Assembly (NCBI GenBank): GCA_025357975.1 | Contig: JANYKY010000281.1 | Location: 1 to 6,131 of the forward strand | From: Gemmatimonadaceae bacterium | GTDB taxonomy: Bacteria > Gemmatimonadota > Gemmatimonadetes > Gemmatimonadales > Gemmatimonadaceae | Direction of reading: 5' to 3' | DNA: 6,131 nt | In this document: positions 5,431-6,131 of the stretch, piece by piece | Layout: the number at the start of each line of letters is the position of its first letter | How positions within the stretch are numbered: position 1 is the stretch's first letter | Notes under the pieces: generated by a model | Seen by the model: the letters and a program-made list of their open reading frames with translations, nothing else | What the model was told of the DNA's origin: nothing | Databases searched by the model: none | Program-made: the position numbers and the translations under genes

Positions 5431-5844
5431 ATGCCCAGCGTTACCGTCACCCGGCGCATGAGATTCAATGCCGCTCACCGCGTTTTCAATCCCGCGTTCT
5501 CTGATGCAGAGAATGACGCGACGTTCGGGAAATGCAATAATCCCAACTGGCACGGTCATAATTACACGCTGGACGTATCCGTCGAAGGCCCGATCGACAA
5601 GCGCACAGGCTATGTGCTCGACCTCGCAAAGCTTCGTGACACCGTTGAGCGCGAAGTAGTGGGCGTCGTCGATCACCGCAACTTCAATCTCGACGTGGCG
5701 TTCATGAAGGGCGTCATCCCGACGTCGGAGAACATCATCGTCGCGTTCTGGAAGATTCTGCAGCCTGCGGTGTCGCCCGGGCGCCTCTCGAAGCTTGTCC
5801 TGTGGGAAACCGAAAACAACTATGTCGAATATTCAGGCCACTGA
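5431..5844 (+). CDS. 6-pyruvoyl-tetrahydropterin synthase / 6-carboxy-tetrahydropterin synthase family enzyme
   Basis: A 137-residue enzyme converting dihydroneopterin triphosphate to 6-pyruvoyl-tetrahydropterin (biopterin route) or 6-carboxy-tetrahydropterin (QueD, queuosine route). Residues are readable: zinc ligands His16 (FNAAH), His41 and His43 (HGHNY); catalytic Cys35 (KCNNPN), Asp81 and His82 (VDHRN); pterin anchor Glu126 (WETENN). As I recall the rat enzyme (His23, 48, 50; Cys42; Asp88; His89; Glu133), every position is offset by the same seven residues. The spacing Cys-x5-His-Gly-His is that of animal PTPS, not the shorter Cys-x3-His-Gly-His of E. coli QueD. ATG 5431 is chosen because it sits just before the first strand (VTVTRRMRF); an in-frame GTG at 5287 would force translation through the terminator. 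No Shine-Dalgarno is visible; an internal ATG at 5458 is less likely. The 3' end overlaps folE by 23 bases. Confidence 0.93.
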   Translation: MPSVTVTRRMRFNAAHRVFNPAFSDAENDATFGKCNNPNWHGHNYTLDVSVEGPIDKRTGYVLDLAKLRDTVEREVVGVVDHRNFNLDVAFMKGVIPTSENIIVAFWKILQPAVSPGRLSKLVLWETENNYVEYSGH

Positions 5845-6131
5845 GGATCTCGAAGACCTCATCCGAAAGCAGCTGGAGCTGATTGGAGAAGACCCCGATC
5901 GCGAAGGCCTCCGGAAGACGCCTGAGCGCGTAGCAAAGTCGCTGCAGTGGCTCACTCGCGGCTATGAGCGCGATGCAAAGCAGGTGATCGGCGATGCGAT
6001 TTTCGAGGAGGCTCACACCAACATGGTGATGGTCAAGGACATCGAGCTGTACTCGATGTGCGAGCATCATTTGCTCCCGTTCTACGGCCGCGCGCACATC
6101 GCATACATCCCGAACGGCCGGATCATCGGCC
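5822..6131 (+). CDS. folE: GTP cyclohydrolase I, N-terminal part (cut by the right edge)
   Basis: The frame opens at ATG 5822 and remains open to the window's end, giving 103 residues. FolE converts GTP to 7,8-dihydroneopterin triphosphate, the first committed step for folate, tetrahydrobiopterin and queuosine. Family signs: an N-terminal helix with [20 protein letters not shown] (21-40), and the catalytic CEHHLLPF (80-87), where Cys80 and His83 correspond to zinc ligands and His82 to the catalytic histidine of the E. coli enzyme (Cys110, His113, His112). The third zinc ligand, a later Cys, lies beyond the edge. The N-terminal arm is shorter than in E. coli. The start is inside the synthase gene (23-base overlap), with GGGA 14 bases upstream as a weak ribosome site, so translation is probably coupled. 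It supplies the substrate of the preceding gene's product. Confidence 0.95.
   Translation, partial: MSNIQATEDLEDLIRKQLELIGEDPDREGLRKTPERVAKSLQWLTRGYERDAKQVIGDAIFEEAHTNMVMVKDIELYSMCEHHLLPFYGRAHIAYIPNGRIIG

Noticed and set aside
5735..6097. Minus-strand open frame across the synthase and folE
   Set aside because: It lies opposite two genes with complete family motifs and has no recognisable protein character.

Overview
The window reads as a piece of a GC-rich chromosome from an environmental bacterium with dense, partly overlapping genes. Gene content and style (archaeal-length Rad50-type SbcC, NDUFA9-like epimerase, PTPS-type pterin synthase next to folE) fit Gemmatimonadota best. That placement is an impression from protein character, not a computed assignment. 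There are no signs of mobile elements, CRISPR arrays, tRNA or rRNA genes.

Layout. Positions 1-3918 hold a tightly coupled plus-strand block: the C-terminal part of an SbcD/Mre11-type nuclease subunit (cut by the left edge), a complete 819-residue SbcC/Rad50-type ATPase that starts at a TTG overlapping the sbcD stop, and a two-domain GNAT acetyltransferase whose ATG overlaps the sbcC stop. SbcC and SbcD form the double-strand-end and hairpin-processing nuclease. The GNAT protein is translationally coupled to it but has no obvious mechanistic link. The block ends six bases before a convergent minus-strand pair: an atypical SDR/NDUFA9-like epimerase (3925-4953), preceded by a 55-residue two-helix membrane protein (4969-5136) that is short and easy to miss.

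Positions 5137-5430 form a divergent control region without a protein gene. It contains a TATAAT -10 box on the minus strand for the small membrane protein/epimerase pair, a plausible overlapping plus-strand promoter (TTGACG, 17 bases, TAAATT), an inverted repeat, further possible RNA pairings, and a strong intrinsic terminator (5371-5407) only 23 bases before the next start codon. No gene lies upstream on the plus strand for this terminator to serve. The region therefore encodes either a small RNA of roughly 225 nt or a leader that attenuates the pterin operon. This is the least explained and most interesting part of the window.

Positions 5431-6131 hold the pterin pair: a 6-pyruvoyl/6-carboxy-tetrahydropterin synthase with every catalytic and zinc residue of the animal enzyme at matching spacing, and the first 103 residues of GTP cyclohydrolase I (folE), which begins inside the synthase gene. 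FolE makes dihydroneopterin triphosphate from GTP and the synthase uses it, so the two catalyse consecutive steps toward tetrahydrobiopterin or queuosine-type products.
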